DNA of 64,000 nt from positions 124,001 to 188,000 of the forward strand of contig NZ_JAPWGX010000001.1 of NCBI RefSeq assembly GCF_027213965.1. Direction: 5' to 3'. Positions 33,653-42,300 of this stretch are shown in pieces (positions within the stretch are counted from its first letter, which is position 1; every line of letters begins with the position of its first letter). The position numbers and the translations under genes were made by a program. The stretch is from Maritalea porphyrae. Its GTDB lineage: Bacteria; Pseudomonadota; Alphaproteobacteria; Rhizobiales; Devosiaceae. The notes beneath the pieces are model-generated. The model had not been told where the DNA came from and ran no database searches. It was given only the letters and a program-made list of their open reading frames with translations.

Positions 33653-34666
33653 TTAACTGCGACTTCGCAGCTGTGCATTGCGGCGGCGTTGCCATTCATC
33701 CATTGGCAGGTCGTCACTTAGCCCGGTTGTCGCTGGTGCTGTTCGCCCCTTGGCGACTTGAGTAAGTGGTTGACCTTGTGGAGTAATGGCGGCTTTTGCC
33801 TTTTGTGCTGCCGCTTTTTGTTCGGTTTCAAGCTGGTGACCGCGCCACGCTTTGTGGAACATGAGCATTGACCGCTTGTCCGTTGATGCCTGTCGCAGTT
33901 CTTCATTTGAAAAACCGTTTTCGATGGCAAATTTGGACACTTTTGCGGCTAGCTCTTTATCCCAGCTTGGGACCACACGTTTCACTTCGCTAATGGCTTC
34001 CTCTTGGAGCTTGGCAAGCTGTTTTTCTTGTGCTTGCTGCTCAACTCGAGACCGTTGCTCTTTTTCGTGCTGGACCTGTTTTTGTTTCTCTTCGACCGAC
34101 TTGAAAAGTTTCTCGCGTTGGTCTTTCAGAACGGTGTATTCACGAAAGCCCTGTTGGGCTTCCATGTAGTCTTCTTGCTCCCACGACGCCCAATCGGCTG
34201 GTGTGAGTTTGTTGAACTCTTGCAACCGACCGTCAATAGTGTGGAGTTGTGCATACTCTTGCGTGAACTGTTGAGCCGCCTCCACTTGCTGGTCAATTTC
34301 AGCCTGTTTTTGAGACTGATATTCTGCCAGTGCTTTGCGGTGCTCTGCGAGTTCTTGCGTTTTTTGCGTGTAGTCGCGATCCTTCATCAAATGAGGAATG
34401 ACTTCTTTGGGTAACTTGTACTTTTTCCCATCAATGTCGTATTCTTCGACTTCTGCTTCTGAAGGATCAGCTTCGTCTTCGTTGGCAACGTTTTCGTCGC
34501 CTTCTTCACCGTCTGTTTCCAAATCGGTGTCGTCGCCATCTTCTAGGACTTCTTCGCCAACATCGGACTCGTTAGTGGTTTCGTCCGTTTCAACTATTTC
34601 ACTTGTCGGTTCTTCATCCGGTGAGGAATAGTCTGAATCGTTAGGGGTTCCATCTTCGAGGTTCAT
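33653..34666 (-). CDS. Scaffolding protein
   Basis: The 337-residue protein has a very acidic N-terminal 90 residues, a long coiled coil (about residues 100-230, rich in Gln, Glu and Lys) and a basic C-terminus ending QRRRNAQLRSRS. This matches scaffolds that guide procapsid assembly and leave before packaging. It lies between portal and coat, as in P22. Confidence 0.8.
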   Translation of the reverse strand: MNLEDGTPNDSDYSSPDEEPTSEIVETDETTNESDVGEEVLEDGDDTDLETDGEEGDENVANEDEADPSEAEVEEYDIDGKKYKLPKEVIPHLMKDRDYTQKTQELAEHRKALAEYQSQKQAEIDQQVEAAQQFTQEYAQLHTIDGRLQEFNKLTPADWASWEQEDYMEAQQGFREYTVLKDQREKLFKSVEEKQKQVQHEKEQRSRVEQQAQEKQLAKLQEEAISEVKRVVPSWDKELAAKVSKFAIENGFSNEELRQASTDKRSMLMFHKAWRGHQLETEQKAAAQKAKAAITPQGQPLTQVAKGRTAPATTGLSDDLPMDEWQRRRNAQLRSRS

Positions 34667-34721
34667 AGTTCACTCCTGCAATGCAAGTTGGTGATTAAGC
34701 GCCATGACGTTGGCGCATTAC

Positions 34722-34746
34722 GAAAAAGGCCCCCGTTAGGGAGCCT
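34722..34746 (-). terminator. Intrinsic terminator between portal and scaffold
   Basis: The minus strand reads AGGCTCCC-TAAC-GGGGGCCT followed by TTTTC. It lies between the portal stop and the scaffold start, where full-length late transcription must pass. Confidence 0.75.
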
Positions 34747-34764
34747 GAATTGGTATTTCTGTGT

Positions 34765-36978
34765 TTAAAACTGGTCGTCTGCTGGCGGCGCGAACCGTGG
34801 GTCTAAGCCCTGCTCATATGGCTGTGGTTCAGGCTGCATTTCTTTTATCGCCCTAGCCCGAGCAAGAGCCGCCGATGCGTTCAGGCTGTTTGCCCGCGCC
34901 TGGTCAACCGCATTCATTCCTGCATGAACAGGCGGTGTAACCTTTGGCGCTTGTTGCCCCATTTTGCTTAGGGCTTCCATACGGTCTGTGTCCGCTTCAT
35001 AGCGGTCTGTCTCAGCTTTGAATTCGTCAACATCAACCTTGCGGGCGTTGTTGGTTCGGTCAGACTCAAGTTTCAACACATAGGCTTGCAATTGCGCGAT
35101 GGTCTCGTTTTGACCCGCGATTGTTTGCTTGCCTTGCTCAATCAACTGTGTGATTTCTGGTGGTAGCCCGCCCTCTTGGAGTTGAGGTGGCAACATTTTC
35201 TTGAACCGCTTGGCAAACTCATCTGCGCCCGGCCAATCAAGGTTTTTAGCGACCAGATCACCAATCAACGGGGCTGAAGCAGGGTTGCGATCAATGAATT
35301 TCATCATTTGAACAGCTGCTTCTTCACGTTTTGTCGTAAAGCTAGGTCCTGTGGTGACTGTTAGGTCGAATTTGCCGATCCCCAAATCATAGATGCGTTC
35401 AACCTGCTCTTTGAGCGGCGTCCCGTCGTCCCCAATAACAGGGTTGCCGTTCTGGTCCACTTTCGGCTGCATGATAGGCTTGCCGTTTTCGTCTTTGGCC
35501 GGGACCGGGCGTTTTAGTGGTACGTTTTTAGGTGCACCGTCTTCGCCCATAATGCGAATAACGCGCTCGGAATTGTAAACCTTTGGAATAAGATCAATGA
35601 CAATACGACCTGCATGACGGATCGCCCGCGCCATATTATCTTGGAAGTGAAACGTTGACACATCACCACGGCGCTGCAACCTGTGTACTGCAATGCCAGA
35701 CTGATCACCTGTTACCTGCCCCATAGATGGGTCGTGTAGGCCAATGATTGCTTGCATGTCTTCACGGGCGGTCATGGCTTGCTGCAAAGCGCCCGCCGCT
35801 GGTCCAGAGTCTAATGGCTGGCGTTGTGGCTTGTCGCCATTCGCGTTCGGCACCACATCATATTCAAGATACGGGTGATTAGCTGTGTTAGCGGTTGCCC
35901 ATCGTTTCCCGTCTGACTTGAACGAACCTAAAGGCCCGATATAGGGAACTTTGGGAGCCAGTGCCACAAGTTCAGTAGCCGCTGATTGCCAATAGTTGTA
36001 TTGACGCTGCGTGTCCTTTGCATCGCAGATCAGCGAGCGGAAATGACGCTTGCCGTTTGCGTCTACAACCTCATCACCATAAACCGGGACAATCGGGATA
36101 TACTGACCCAACCAATCCTCTGATTTGACAACTTTTGCGCCCGTTAGAATGTGGCGCTTAACTTTGTGGCTGCGCCCAACATATTCGCGAACGGGGTATA
36201 TCCCATCCAACGATAAGAGCGACGCCTCTGCTTCATAAACAGATTTGTCAATTGATTGCCCGTTGGAAAGAACAACCATAGGGCGGTCAACTTCTTCACG
36301 ACGCCACCATTTCGCGACAAGAATTTCTTTATCGCGCTTCCAATCTTCAGCCCCTTCAAAATCAAAATCGAAATCAATTTTCTCTTCATTGGGGAATTGT
36401 TTTTCAAATGCGTCTTCAGTAAGCCATTCAACCTCAAAGGCTGAATTCCAATCAGATGAGTCAGCCGCTGTGGAATATGGATCGCCATAAATCGAAAACG
36501 GATTAGCAACGCGGCGAATGCCAATGTCCAAATCGTCGCTATCGTCATAGGCCCGGTCATATTCAATCTTGAAATAACCCCACCCCATTGACACCGCGTT
36601 TTCTGTGGCTGTGTCGTAAGCAATTTCAGCGTCCGAGGTATATTCAATATTGCGAATTAGACCGTTGTAAATATCAGCGGTTTCAACGTCCGCTTTATCA
36701 TCAGCTGGGTGAACCTTAATTGATGGTTTGTTTTGCCGCGCATCGTTCACCACTTGGCGAATGAACGAGTTCATCATGTTGCGGGTTAGGCATGGGCGGC
36801 GGTCGCGCTCACGCTCTTTACGGATATCTTCTGGCCACTGTTTGCCCAACCGCGCGAATTCAGTGTCATCTTCGGCGGTTAACCGGTTGGGACCTTCATA
36901 TTCAACAGCGATTGCGAGTTCGTCCCTGCCTTCTTGCAGCAGGTCGCGCTCTTCGCCCTTAGAGCGGTCTTTTGTCAT
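34765..36978 (-). CDS. Portal protein, P22 gp1 type
   Basis: The 737-residue protein forms the ring through which DNA enters. Family blocks include RDRRPCLTRNMMNSFIRQVVND, ENAVSMGWGYFKIEYDR and IRRVANPFSIYGDP in the first 190 residues, and GQVTGDQSGIAVHRLQRRGD near residue 450. A C-terminal helical barrel region follows. ATG 36978 lies after the terminase stop; a longer frame starts inside the terminase gene and is not used. Confidence 0.87.
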   Translation of the reverse strand: MTKDRSKGEERDLLQEGRDELAIAVEYEGPNRLTAEDDTEFARLGKQWPEDIRKERERDRRPCLTRNMMNSFIRQVVNDARQNKPSIKVHPADDKADVETADIYNGLIRNIEYTSDAEIAYDTATENAVSMGWGYFKIEYDRAYDDSDDLDIGIRRVANPFSIYGDPYSTAADSSDWNSAFEVEWLTEDAFEKQFPNEEKIDFDFDFEGAEDWKRDKEILVAKWWRREEVDRPMVVLSNGQSIDKSVYEAEASLLSLDGIYPVREYVGRSHKVKRHILTGAKVVKSEDWLGQYIPIVPVYGDEVVDANGKRHFRSLICDAKDTQRQYNYWQSAATELVALAPKVPYIGPLGSFKSDGKRWATANTANHPYLEYDVVPNANGDKPQRQPLDSGPAAGALQQAMTAREDMQAIIGLHDPSMGQVTGDQSGIAVHRLQRRGDVSTFHFQDNMARAIRHAGRIVIDLIPKVYNSERVIRIMGEDGAPKNVPLKRPVPAKDENGKPIMQPKVDQNGNPVIGDDGTPLKEQVERIYDLGIGKFDLTVTTGPSFTTKREEAAVQMMKFIDRNPASAPLIGDLVAKNLDWPGADEFAKRFKKMLPPQLQEGGLPPEITQLIEQGKQTIAGQNETIAQLQAYVLKLESDRTNNARKVDVDEFKAETDRYEADTDRMEALSKMGQQAPKVTPPVHAGMNAVDQARANSLNASAALARARAIKEMQPEPQPYEQGLDPRFAPPADDQF

Positions 36979-36997
36979 AGAATGCTTTCTGTGGGGC

Positions 36998-38281
36998 CTA
37001 GCCCATCCAGCCACCGGGGCCGCTATTGCGGTAATCCGGTTCAGGTCGTTCGGTTGGGCCTGGGTCAATTGGATGTGCGCCCATTACCCAATATCTAAAT
37101 GCGTCTGATCCATGCGACGCCCAATCATGCAAGGGGCGAGGCTTTAACGTTTGGAGCTTTTCGTTGTATTCAGAGCGATACATGCGCAAACAATCTATGC
37201 CGCGCTCGCATCCTTTTTTATCGAACCAGATTTGGTTGAATTTCATCCGCACCGCGTTAATGCCATCGTCAACAGCGTGTTGAGGCAGTGGCTCATTGCA
37301 ACTTAGACCTCTATCGCGCAAAAACTGGATGCGGCTTTTACCTGTTTGTAATTCCCTAGCAGCCGCGTCGTGTGGTAGAATGTGTTGGTGTATTGGGTAG
37401 GGTAGCGACTTGATGTGATCGACATAGTGATCAAGTCCTACACCGGAATTTTCGTAATAGTGGATCATGTGGTGTTCGCGCCCAACAATCTGGCCAATCC
37501 AAATTGATGTGCTGTCGCCTATCCCCAAATCCCACGCTGCTATTGTGTCAGCCGCCTTATCGTGGGGGACACTGGTGATCCGGTCCTCTTTTTCAGCCTG
37601 CTCAACTTCAGCCGCGTAATATGCGCCCTTAACCGCTGCTTCAAAGCTCGTTTCGTATTCCTGCGCGTATGCCTCTGGTGTCATATTGCGCTTGGCGTCT
37701 TCAAGTTCAGCCGCGTCAATAATACCTGTCTCTGAAGCCCTAAGTCGTAAAGTCATCCATGCAGGATCGTCATTGGCGGCGATAAATCGTTTGTAGAAAG
37801 AGTTCCTGCCCTTTGGGGTGCCAATGAACGTTGCCCATCCCTTGCGGTCACTTAGCGCAGCCCTGATAACCTCTGACCATGCCCTAGGGTCTTGATCCCC
37901 CGCCTCATCAATAATTGCGCCATCCAAATATAGCCCGCGCAACCGATCATAGTTTTCTGCGCCGTAAAGCCTAATTCGTGCGCCGTTGTGAGGTAGCGTT
38001 ACGCTCAACTCACTTTCGGACTTTTCAACCCCCGGAATGGAAGCCGTAAATTCTTTGAGATATGACCAAGCCACATCTTTTGCTTGTGTGTAGGTTGGAG
38101 CGATATAGGCGAACCGTGGTTCACGCCCCGTATGCTCGATTGCCCGCTTCACTATGTCTTGAATGCAAGCTACGGTTTTACCAGCCCTTCGATGTGCAAC
38201 CACACAAGACCAACGTTCCGATCTGTTCAGGTAGGGTAAAAACTGATCCCTAGCCTTGATATGCAGGTTGACCTTAGTCAT
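36998..38281 (-). CDS. Terminase large subunit
   Basis: The 427-residue ATPase-nuclease packages DNA. Walker A is VAHRRAGKTVA near residue 29, Walker B AIIDEAGDQD near residue 124, and the motor motif FIGTPKGRN near residue 150. The nuclease domain begins AAWDLGIGDST near residue 245, and a late acidic motif is HGSDAFRY. It overlaps the small-subunit gene by eight bases. Confidence 0.9.
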   Translation of the reverse strand: MTKVNLHIKARDQFLPYLNRSERWSCVVAHRRAGKTVACIQDIVKRAIEHTGREPRFAYIAPTYTQAKDVAWSYLKEFTASIPGVEKSESELSVTLPHNGARIRLYGAENYDRLRGLYLDGAIIDEAGDQDPRAWSEVIRAALSDRKGWATFIGTPKGRNSFYKRFIAANDDPAWMTLRLRASETGIIDAAELEDAKRNMTPEAYAQEYETSFEAAVKGAYYAAEVEQAEKEDRITSVPHDKAADTIAAWDLGIGDSTSIWIGQIVGREHHMIHYYENSGVGLDHYVDHIKSLPYPIHQHILPHDAAARELQTGKSRIQFLRDRGLSCNEPLPQHAVDDGINAVRMKFNQIWFDKKGCERGIDCLRMYRSEYNEKLQTLKPRPLHDWASHGSDAFRYWVMGAHPIDPGPTERPEPDYRNSGPGGWMG

Positions 38282-38573
38282 GCCCGCCGATTGTCACATT
38301 GATTTCTAGCGAGTTGCCATCTTCACCCGTCACCTGCATTGGCAGTACTTTGCCTAACAAGCTCATAAATGGGCCGGGGTTCTCAGTCGCCTGGTGTTCA
38401 AGGTATGAAACCAGACCCTCATCACCGACGGAATTGCCAGCCTTCTCAGCCGCTTTTAGAATAGCGTCTTTGAGCAAAGCTGTGGTTTTGTTTGGTGACC
38501 CTTTAGGGCGTCCTTTGCCCGCGTTGGGGGGCTTTGGTCTAGCTCTATTCTCCACTAGTTTAGTGTTGGTCAT
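38274..38573 (-). CDS. Terminase small subunit-like protein
   Basis: The 99-residue protein has the start NAGKGRPKGSPNKTTALLKDAIL, common in proteins placed just before phage large terminases. It would recognise the packaging site. ATG 38573 is chosen because AGGGAG lies eight bases upstream. Length is short for the family, so it is a likely rather than certain small subunit. Confidence 0.65.
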   Translation of the reverse strand: MTNTKLVENRARPKPPNAGKGRPKGSPNKTTALLKDAILKAAEKAGNSVGDEGLVSYLEHQATENPGPFMSLLGKVLPMQVTGEDGNSLEINVTIGGHD

Positions 38574-38660
38574 GTGGCGCACTCCCTAGGGTTGGTGCTT
38601 GGATATTAAACTTATTTGAATTTTGATAATTGGCAGGTCAGGCAATAAAACTATGCCCTG

Positions 38661-38882
38661 TTAGTCCTTAGGGCGGGCGCACAACACTTTGTACACTTTG
38701 CCGCCATCTTTCTGAATTTTATGCACGGTCACTCGGTATTCGACGTTTGAGTGATGCTCCTTCATTCCCGCTGCAAGAATTGTTCCGGCTTGCTTCATCG
38801 TCAACTCATCGTCGCTATCGTGCATAGCTACGTGGTAAATTGCCCCAGCGAGTATTTCGCTTTCATATTGAACTTCATTCAT
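38661..38882 (-). CDS. Hypothetical phage protein
   Basis: The 73-residue protein begins MNEVQYESEILAGAIYHVAM. It is alpha/beta and has no recognised family. It lies one base after the stop of the next upstream small gene, in the block preceding terminase. Confidence 0.55.
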   Translation of the reverse strand: MNEVQYESEILAGAIYHVAMHDSDDELTMKQAGTILAAGMKEHHSNVEYRVTVHKIQKDGGKVYKVLCARPKD

Positions 38883-38883
38883 G

Positions 38884-39063
38884 CTAGTTTGCCCCTAAAC
38901 GGATTTCGTCAATTATGCGCTCAACATTGGCTTCCATGTCGTCAACTGTTGAGTGTTCAGCCATGTCTTTGAGTATAAAAAATGCTGCTGTATAATGATC
39001 GGCTTGAACTAAGTTCCCGTCGTCATCAATAATGTCCATTGCAAGTGTTTGGGTGTTGCTCAT
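38884..39063 (-). CDS. Small acidic protein, paralog A
   Basis: The 59-residue protein has ILKDMAEHSTVDDMEANVER and ends LGAN. It shares the pattern (I-L-x-D-M-x-E-H, then a D-x-E-A helix, ending G-x-N) with the protein at 39397-39573, so the two look like a local duplication. The function is not known. Confidence 0.6.
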   Translation of the reverse strand: MSNTQTLAMDIIDDDGNLVQADHYTAAFFILKDMAEHSTVDDMEANVERIIDEIRLGAN

Positions 39064-39111
39064 GGTGCTGCGCTTCTTTGTTTAACTGAATATGCAATTA
39101 TCTTGGCCCCG

Positions 39112-39396
39112 CTATTTGGGAGCCTTTTGGGTGTCTTGAAGCGCTTCTGCGACGCGCAACCTGATAAGACGATCAATTTCTGCAACGACTATCTGGCGGT
39201 CAATTACGCTTTCAAGCTTTGCCGCGTATAGAGCATCGTCTAGTGGCTTCAGAACCGGGTCGCTTTCGAAGTAGTCGCGTAATTCAAACCGCTTTGCTAA
39301 TCTTGCTTCTTCGGTCGCCTTGTTGGTTGCCGCGACACGGGCCTGCGCTTCTTCGTAAGTCTCGCCTTCGTTTAACTGCCCCATGCAACCAAGCAT
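39112..39396 (-). CDS. Hypothetical helical protein
   Basis: The 94-residue protein is charged and helical (GETYEEAQARVAATNKATEE, then LRDYFESDPVL). Its first ATG directly follows the stop of paralog B. No family is recognised. Confidence 0.55.
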   Translation of the reverse strand: MLGCMGQLNEGETYEEAQARVAATNKATEEARLAKRFELRDYFESDPVLKPLDDALYAAKLESVIDRQIVVAEIDRLIRLRVAEALQDTQKAPK

Positions 39397-39573
39397 CTAG
39401 TTCACGCCTGCTTTAATGCGCTCAAACATTGCGTCGATTTCAGCCTCAGTGTCAGCAATGCCCTCATGTTCGCACATGTCTTGGAGGATTAGCTCCATTG
39501 CGCTTAGATTATATGCGCGAATTGCGTCCGCGTTTTCATCAGCGTTTAGGTCTATGACTGAGTGAGTGTTCAT
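39397..39573 (-). CDS. Small acidic protein, paralog B
   Basis: The 58-residue protein has MELILQDMCEHEGIADTEAE and ends KAGVN. It resembles the 59-residue protein at 38884-39063 over the C-terminal half. The stop abuts the next ATG. The function is not known. Confidence 0.6.
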   Translation of the reverse strand: MNTHSVIDLNADENADAIRAYNLSAMELILQDMCEHEGIADTEAEIDAMFERIKAGVN

Positions 39574-39576
39574 GTT

Positions 39577-39804
39577 CTATTCGTCCTCTAGGTCGTCGCA
39601 GCACTGCATTAGCTTGTGCTTACCGCGTTCAAGGAGAAAAATAGTTTCGCCCGCGTCCGCTTTCGATGACGCGAATACGAAATCGCCCTCTTTGTCGAAA
39701 CCGACCAATACCACCTCTGAAAGTTCTCCAATTGAGTTCTCTAGGATAGAGTCCGGCTCCATGTCGTTGCGAGTAAGGCCTGTGAATTGGATAACGTTGC
39801 TCAT
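39577..39804 (-). CDS. Hypothetical phage protein
   Basis: The 75-residue protein starts MSNVIQFTGLTRNDMEP and has VVLVGFDKEGDFVFASSKAD then FLLERGKHKLM. This compact beta-rich layout recurs in phages of Alphaproteobacteria; its role is unknown. Confidence 0.6.
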   Translation of the reverse strand: MSNVIQFTGLTRNDMEPDSILENSIGELSEVVLVGFDKEGDFVFASSKADAGETIFLLERGKHKLMQCCDDLEDE

Positions 39805-39828
39805 GTGTCTTACCTTTCGGTATAGAAA

Positions 39829-40125
39829 CTAGGATGCTAACTTGGTGCGAAGCGCATAGCCCTCGAAAGCCCAAATCTTGTTCCGGGCATTTTCTCGGGC
39901 GATTTTTCGGCCAATCTCTTGATCAAAGTTTTCCGGTGATGCGGCTGCGCTTTCACCAATGACAATAAAGCCGTTCTTTAGCGTCAACGCGCAAACAGTC
40001 ATCGTAGTGCCTTGGAATACGTGGTATTGTTCTGAAACAATCGCATCGTCGATTAGTTGAGGGGTAAGCCGTGGTGCTGTTAGGCCTTTGGCTTGGATTT
40101 CATTTTCAATGTCAGTCTCGTTCAT
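39829..40125 (-). CDS. N4 Gp49/Sf6 Gp66-family protein
   Basis: The 98-residue protein shows the family signature: TVCALTLKNGFIVIGESAAAS, then FDQEIGRKIARENARNKIWAFEGY. It is widespread in phages without an established role. It is the first gene after the terminator and structured region. Confidence 0.78.
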   Translation of the reverse strand: MNETDIENEIQAKGLTAPRLTPQLIDDAIVSEQYHVFQGTTMTVCALTLKNGFIVIGESAAASPENFDQEIGRKIARENARNKIWAFEGYALRTKLAS

Positions 40126-40152
40126 CTGTCTAACTTTCTGTCTGAGGGTATA

Positions 40153-40185
40153 GAAAAACCCCCGCTCAAGTGAATGAACGAGGGC
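40153..40185 (-). terminator. Strong terminator upstream of the late genes
   Basis: On the minus strand a ten-base-pair stem (CCCTCGTTCA with TTGAGCGGGGG) has a six-base loop and is followed by TTTTTC. It lies between the last early gene with its structured leader and the first late-side gene. This is where lambda has tR', the terminator overcome by Q. Confidence 0.8.
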
Positions 40186-40717
40186 TTATTACGACTGATC
40201 TAGCCAGCCAGCTTTCTAGAAACACCACAAAGTAACATGGGCTCCAGATTAGTTTTCAGCCCGGGTGCTGCACTTTAACCCCACCGTGTAAACCACAATA
40301 GGACGGGCTAAACTGGACGCAGGCGCGGAATTATTGGGCATCTCAACTCACCGCGAAAGAAGGCCATGAACCTTCAAACTATTTGACCATCGCGCTACAT
40401 GCCAGTTAGCACTCTCGTTTTGGTTGGTCAGTTACCTGCAAACTTCTAAACTGTTATTACTGGCGGCTAGGCGTTACTCTAGCTATCTTGACGGGGCTCG
40501 AACCCGCAACCTCGCTTTGCACACGCGCTCTGTCCACTTGAGCTACAAGTAGCCCTTAACTTCAATTGCAAATCCATTAAGGGTTACGCTTCTACTTTCA
40601 GCGCCGCGCCAGTAATTCATCTTTCGCCATCTCTAGGCGCAACTGTAAATGATAACACAAGTGTCGCTGATTTTGTCCGATCTGTCAAGTGCAAAACGTG
40701 AACAAGTCGTGACTCAA
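40186..40717 (-). other. Structured non-coding region before the late genes
   Basis: No gene is seen in these 530 bases. The minus strand holds a tRNA-like element (40482-40555). A hairpin GAAGG-TTCATGG-CCTTC around 40360-40376 lies inside a longer pairing of GCTAACTGG with CCAGTTTAGC. A perfect seven-base inverted repeat (CCCTTAA/TTAAGGG) lies at about 40553-40583. A TTGACA (40683-40688) next to the preceding stop could start a late transcript, although its -10 is not clear. The region ends in the terminator at 40153. Confidence 0.5.
40482..40555 (-). tRNA. tRNA-like element, probably degenerate
   Basis: The minus strand has a D arm (GCTC, loop with GG, GAGC) and a good T arm (GCGGG-TTCGAGC-CCCGT). 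The acceptor-like stem GCTACTTG pairs with CAAGATAGC with one bulged base. The anticodon arm is imperfect: if the loop is GTGCAAA the anticodon would be GCA (Cys), with a mismatch and a short stem. No CCA is encoded. It may be a decayed phage tRNA or a tRNA mimic. Confidence 0.4.
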
Positions 40718-41266
40718 TCAGGAACGCTTGGTTCCAACCTCTATCGTTACCATGCCCCATTTCTCAGCTAACATATCCAAGCCTTTATGAATGGCCTCAC
40801 CAGCTTTAATACGCGCGGTTTTTTCAGAACCTGTGAACATGCGCGGGTATCGGCGGGCCAGTTGCGTTGTGGTTTCGCCCCGAACTATTACCCACTCTAA
40901 GAAGTCGTAATAATAGCCCAAAATCATCTGCGCTTCAATGATTAGAGCCCGCGCATCCGCACCTTTGATCAGGTTTAATTCAGGATTTGCCCCACTGCTA
41001 TCAACCGCCTCTTTGAGGGTGTAATCAGTACCCCCGCCAATCATGCCGCGTTCATATGTGTACAAAAACCGGGTTGCAATTTCTTCGCGCACCGCTGTCC
41101 TGTTCTTGAACTTGGAATAGCCGCCTAGCCTTGTGGCAAGGTTTACGTTTACCCGCTCCTTGCCTACCCTTGGATCGTTAGGGCGCTTTTCGTGCTGGTG
41201 CAAACGTTCAGCTTTTGACATTGTTGGGTCGTCAAGGAAGCGTGTTTGAATGTCAGCCTTGTTCAT
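40718..41266 (-). CDS. Candidate late-gene regulator (Q position)
   Basis: The 182-residue protein has a C-terminal region that may contain a helix-turn-helix (RGETTTQLARRYPRMFTG near residue 127, then ARIKAGEAIHKGLDMLAEK). It is the last gene of the leftward early operon, directly before a structured leader and terminator and then the late genes. Lambda Q has this position. Family membership is not proven. Confidence 0.5.
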   Translation of the reverse strand: MNKADIQTRFLDDPTMSKAERLHQHEKRPNDPRVGKERVNVNLATRLGGYSKFKNRTAVREEIATRFLYTYERGMIGGGTDYTLKEAVDSSGANPELNLIKGADARALIIEAQMILGYYYDFLEWVIVRGETTTQLARRYPRMFTGSEKTARIKAGEAIHKGLDMLAEKWGMVTIEVGTKRS

Positions 41267-41481
41267 TTATTTGCTCTTTCTCTAGCCCGTAAGAACCAAA
41301 AATACACCGCTGCCCCTATCCCATATGTCGCAATCGATCCAAAAATAAACCAACCAGAAGCCAGTCCAGTGTAGCGCTCGAAGAGATAGAAAATACCCAT
41401 TATTGCGGCAATCATTAAAACGTGCTTTGCCACCCACCACACGTCTAGGGCCATAATTTTGATTATTCTAAGCTTGTTCAT
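41263..41481 (-). CDS. Small membrane protein
   Basis: The 72-residue protein has two hydrophobic segments (VLMIAAIMGIFYLF and GWFIFGSIATYGIGAAVYFWF) and basic ends. It overlaps the next gene by four bases. The function is unknown. Confidence 0.6.
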   Translation of the reverse strand: MNKLRIIKIMALDVWWVAKHVLMIAAIMGIFYLFERYTGLASGWFIFGSIATYGIGAAVYFWFLRARERANK

Positions 41482-41490
41482 ATTGCCGCC

Positions 41491-41772
41491 TTATGTTGGG
41501 TTAGGAGTGACGGGCTGCCACATTTCAAATTCGTTCAACTCACACAAAACCAATTCGTCTTGCTTGTGGTTGTGAGGCTTGGCCATAAAGGGCGCGTCAG
41601 CGGCGGCGATACCAAAAAGAGATGCCAGCCGCTCTGACCATTCCTTTTCTGTCAGGTCGCCGGCAACGGTGTTGTCAATTCGGATAACGGCTCGCCCATC
41701 GTCTGTTCTCTTGACCACCTCGCCCCAAGGGGATTCGCCCGGCAACTGGATTTTCACAAAATCTTTCGTCAT
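41491..41772 (-). CDS. Hypothetical phage protein
   Basis: The 93-residue protein begins MTKDFVKIQLPGESPWGEVV and continues with DDGRAVIRIDN, a beta-rich pattern. No family is recognised. It overlaps its upstream neighbour by four bases. Confidence 0.6.
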   Translation of the reverse strand: MTKDFVKIQLPGESPWGEVVKRTDDGRAVIRIDNTVAGDLTEKEWSERLASLFGIAAADAPFMAKPHNHKQDELVLCELNEFEMWQPVTPNPT

Positions 41773-42002
41773 GCGCTTTCCTTTTGTGTGGTGGGGTTGC
41801 GCCTTACAGCCGCGATGTCATCTTCGTAGTTTATAAATTCATGCCTCAGTGACAGCCCGCTAACCAACCCCCTCATTTTGATTGTCGAGAACCGAGGCAG
41901 TCCAGCAGACCACCCAACCCCCGTGATCTTCATGCGAACTAGAACTTCATCGCCCACATCGAGATCATCCCCACTGCTAAAAGGTTCAAACCCATCACCC
42001 AT
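41769..42002 (-). CDS. Hypothetical phage protein
   Basis: The 77-residue beta-rich protein (VGDEVLVRMKITGVGWSAG) is not recognised. It overlaps both neighbours, which fits a compact early operon. Confidence 0.55.
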   Translation of the reverse strand: MGDGFEPFSSGDDLDVGDEVLVRMKITGVGWSAGLPRFSTIKMRGLVSGLSLRHEFINYEDDIAAVRRNPTTQKESA

Positions 42003-42300
42003 CTATCAGCTCCTTTTCGTCTTTTGTGTTGAGCAAGGGCGCGAACATTTCAATATCTTGCTCTTGTGTCTTGGTTTGGACAGGGCGGAATGCTGCAATC
42101 GGCAACCAATCGCCTTCATGTCGTTCCAAAATTCCAGTAACTCTCATGCCGTATCCAGAAAATTCCGGGTGCGATACACACACTGTCCATTTCGACAGCA
42201 GCTCTCGAATAGTAAAAACATCCCCCTTTTTAACCTGTCCTTTTGATCCATCACGAATCGCCACCACCTTCGCGCCTACTTTTGCCCATGCTGGTATCAT
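41995..42300 (-). CDS. Hypothetical phage protein
   Basis: The 101-residue protein starts MIPAWAKVGAKVVAIRDGSKG and has a KGDVFTIRELLSKW segment, suggesting a small beta-barrel. ATG 42300 is chosen because GGAG lies eight bases upstream. The role is unknown. Confidence 0.6.
   Translation of the reverse strand: MIPAWAKVGAKVVAIRDGSKGQVKKGDVFTIRELLSKWTVCVSHPEFSGYGMRVTGILERHEGDWLPIAAFRPVQTKTQEQDIEMFAPLLNTKDEKELIDG

Noticed and set aside
40336-40403. tRNA-Met(CAT) gene
   Set aside because: The anticodon arm and part of the acceptor pair, but the D stem does not form and the T arm is too short, so it is not listed as a tRNA.
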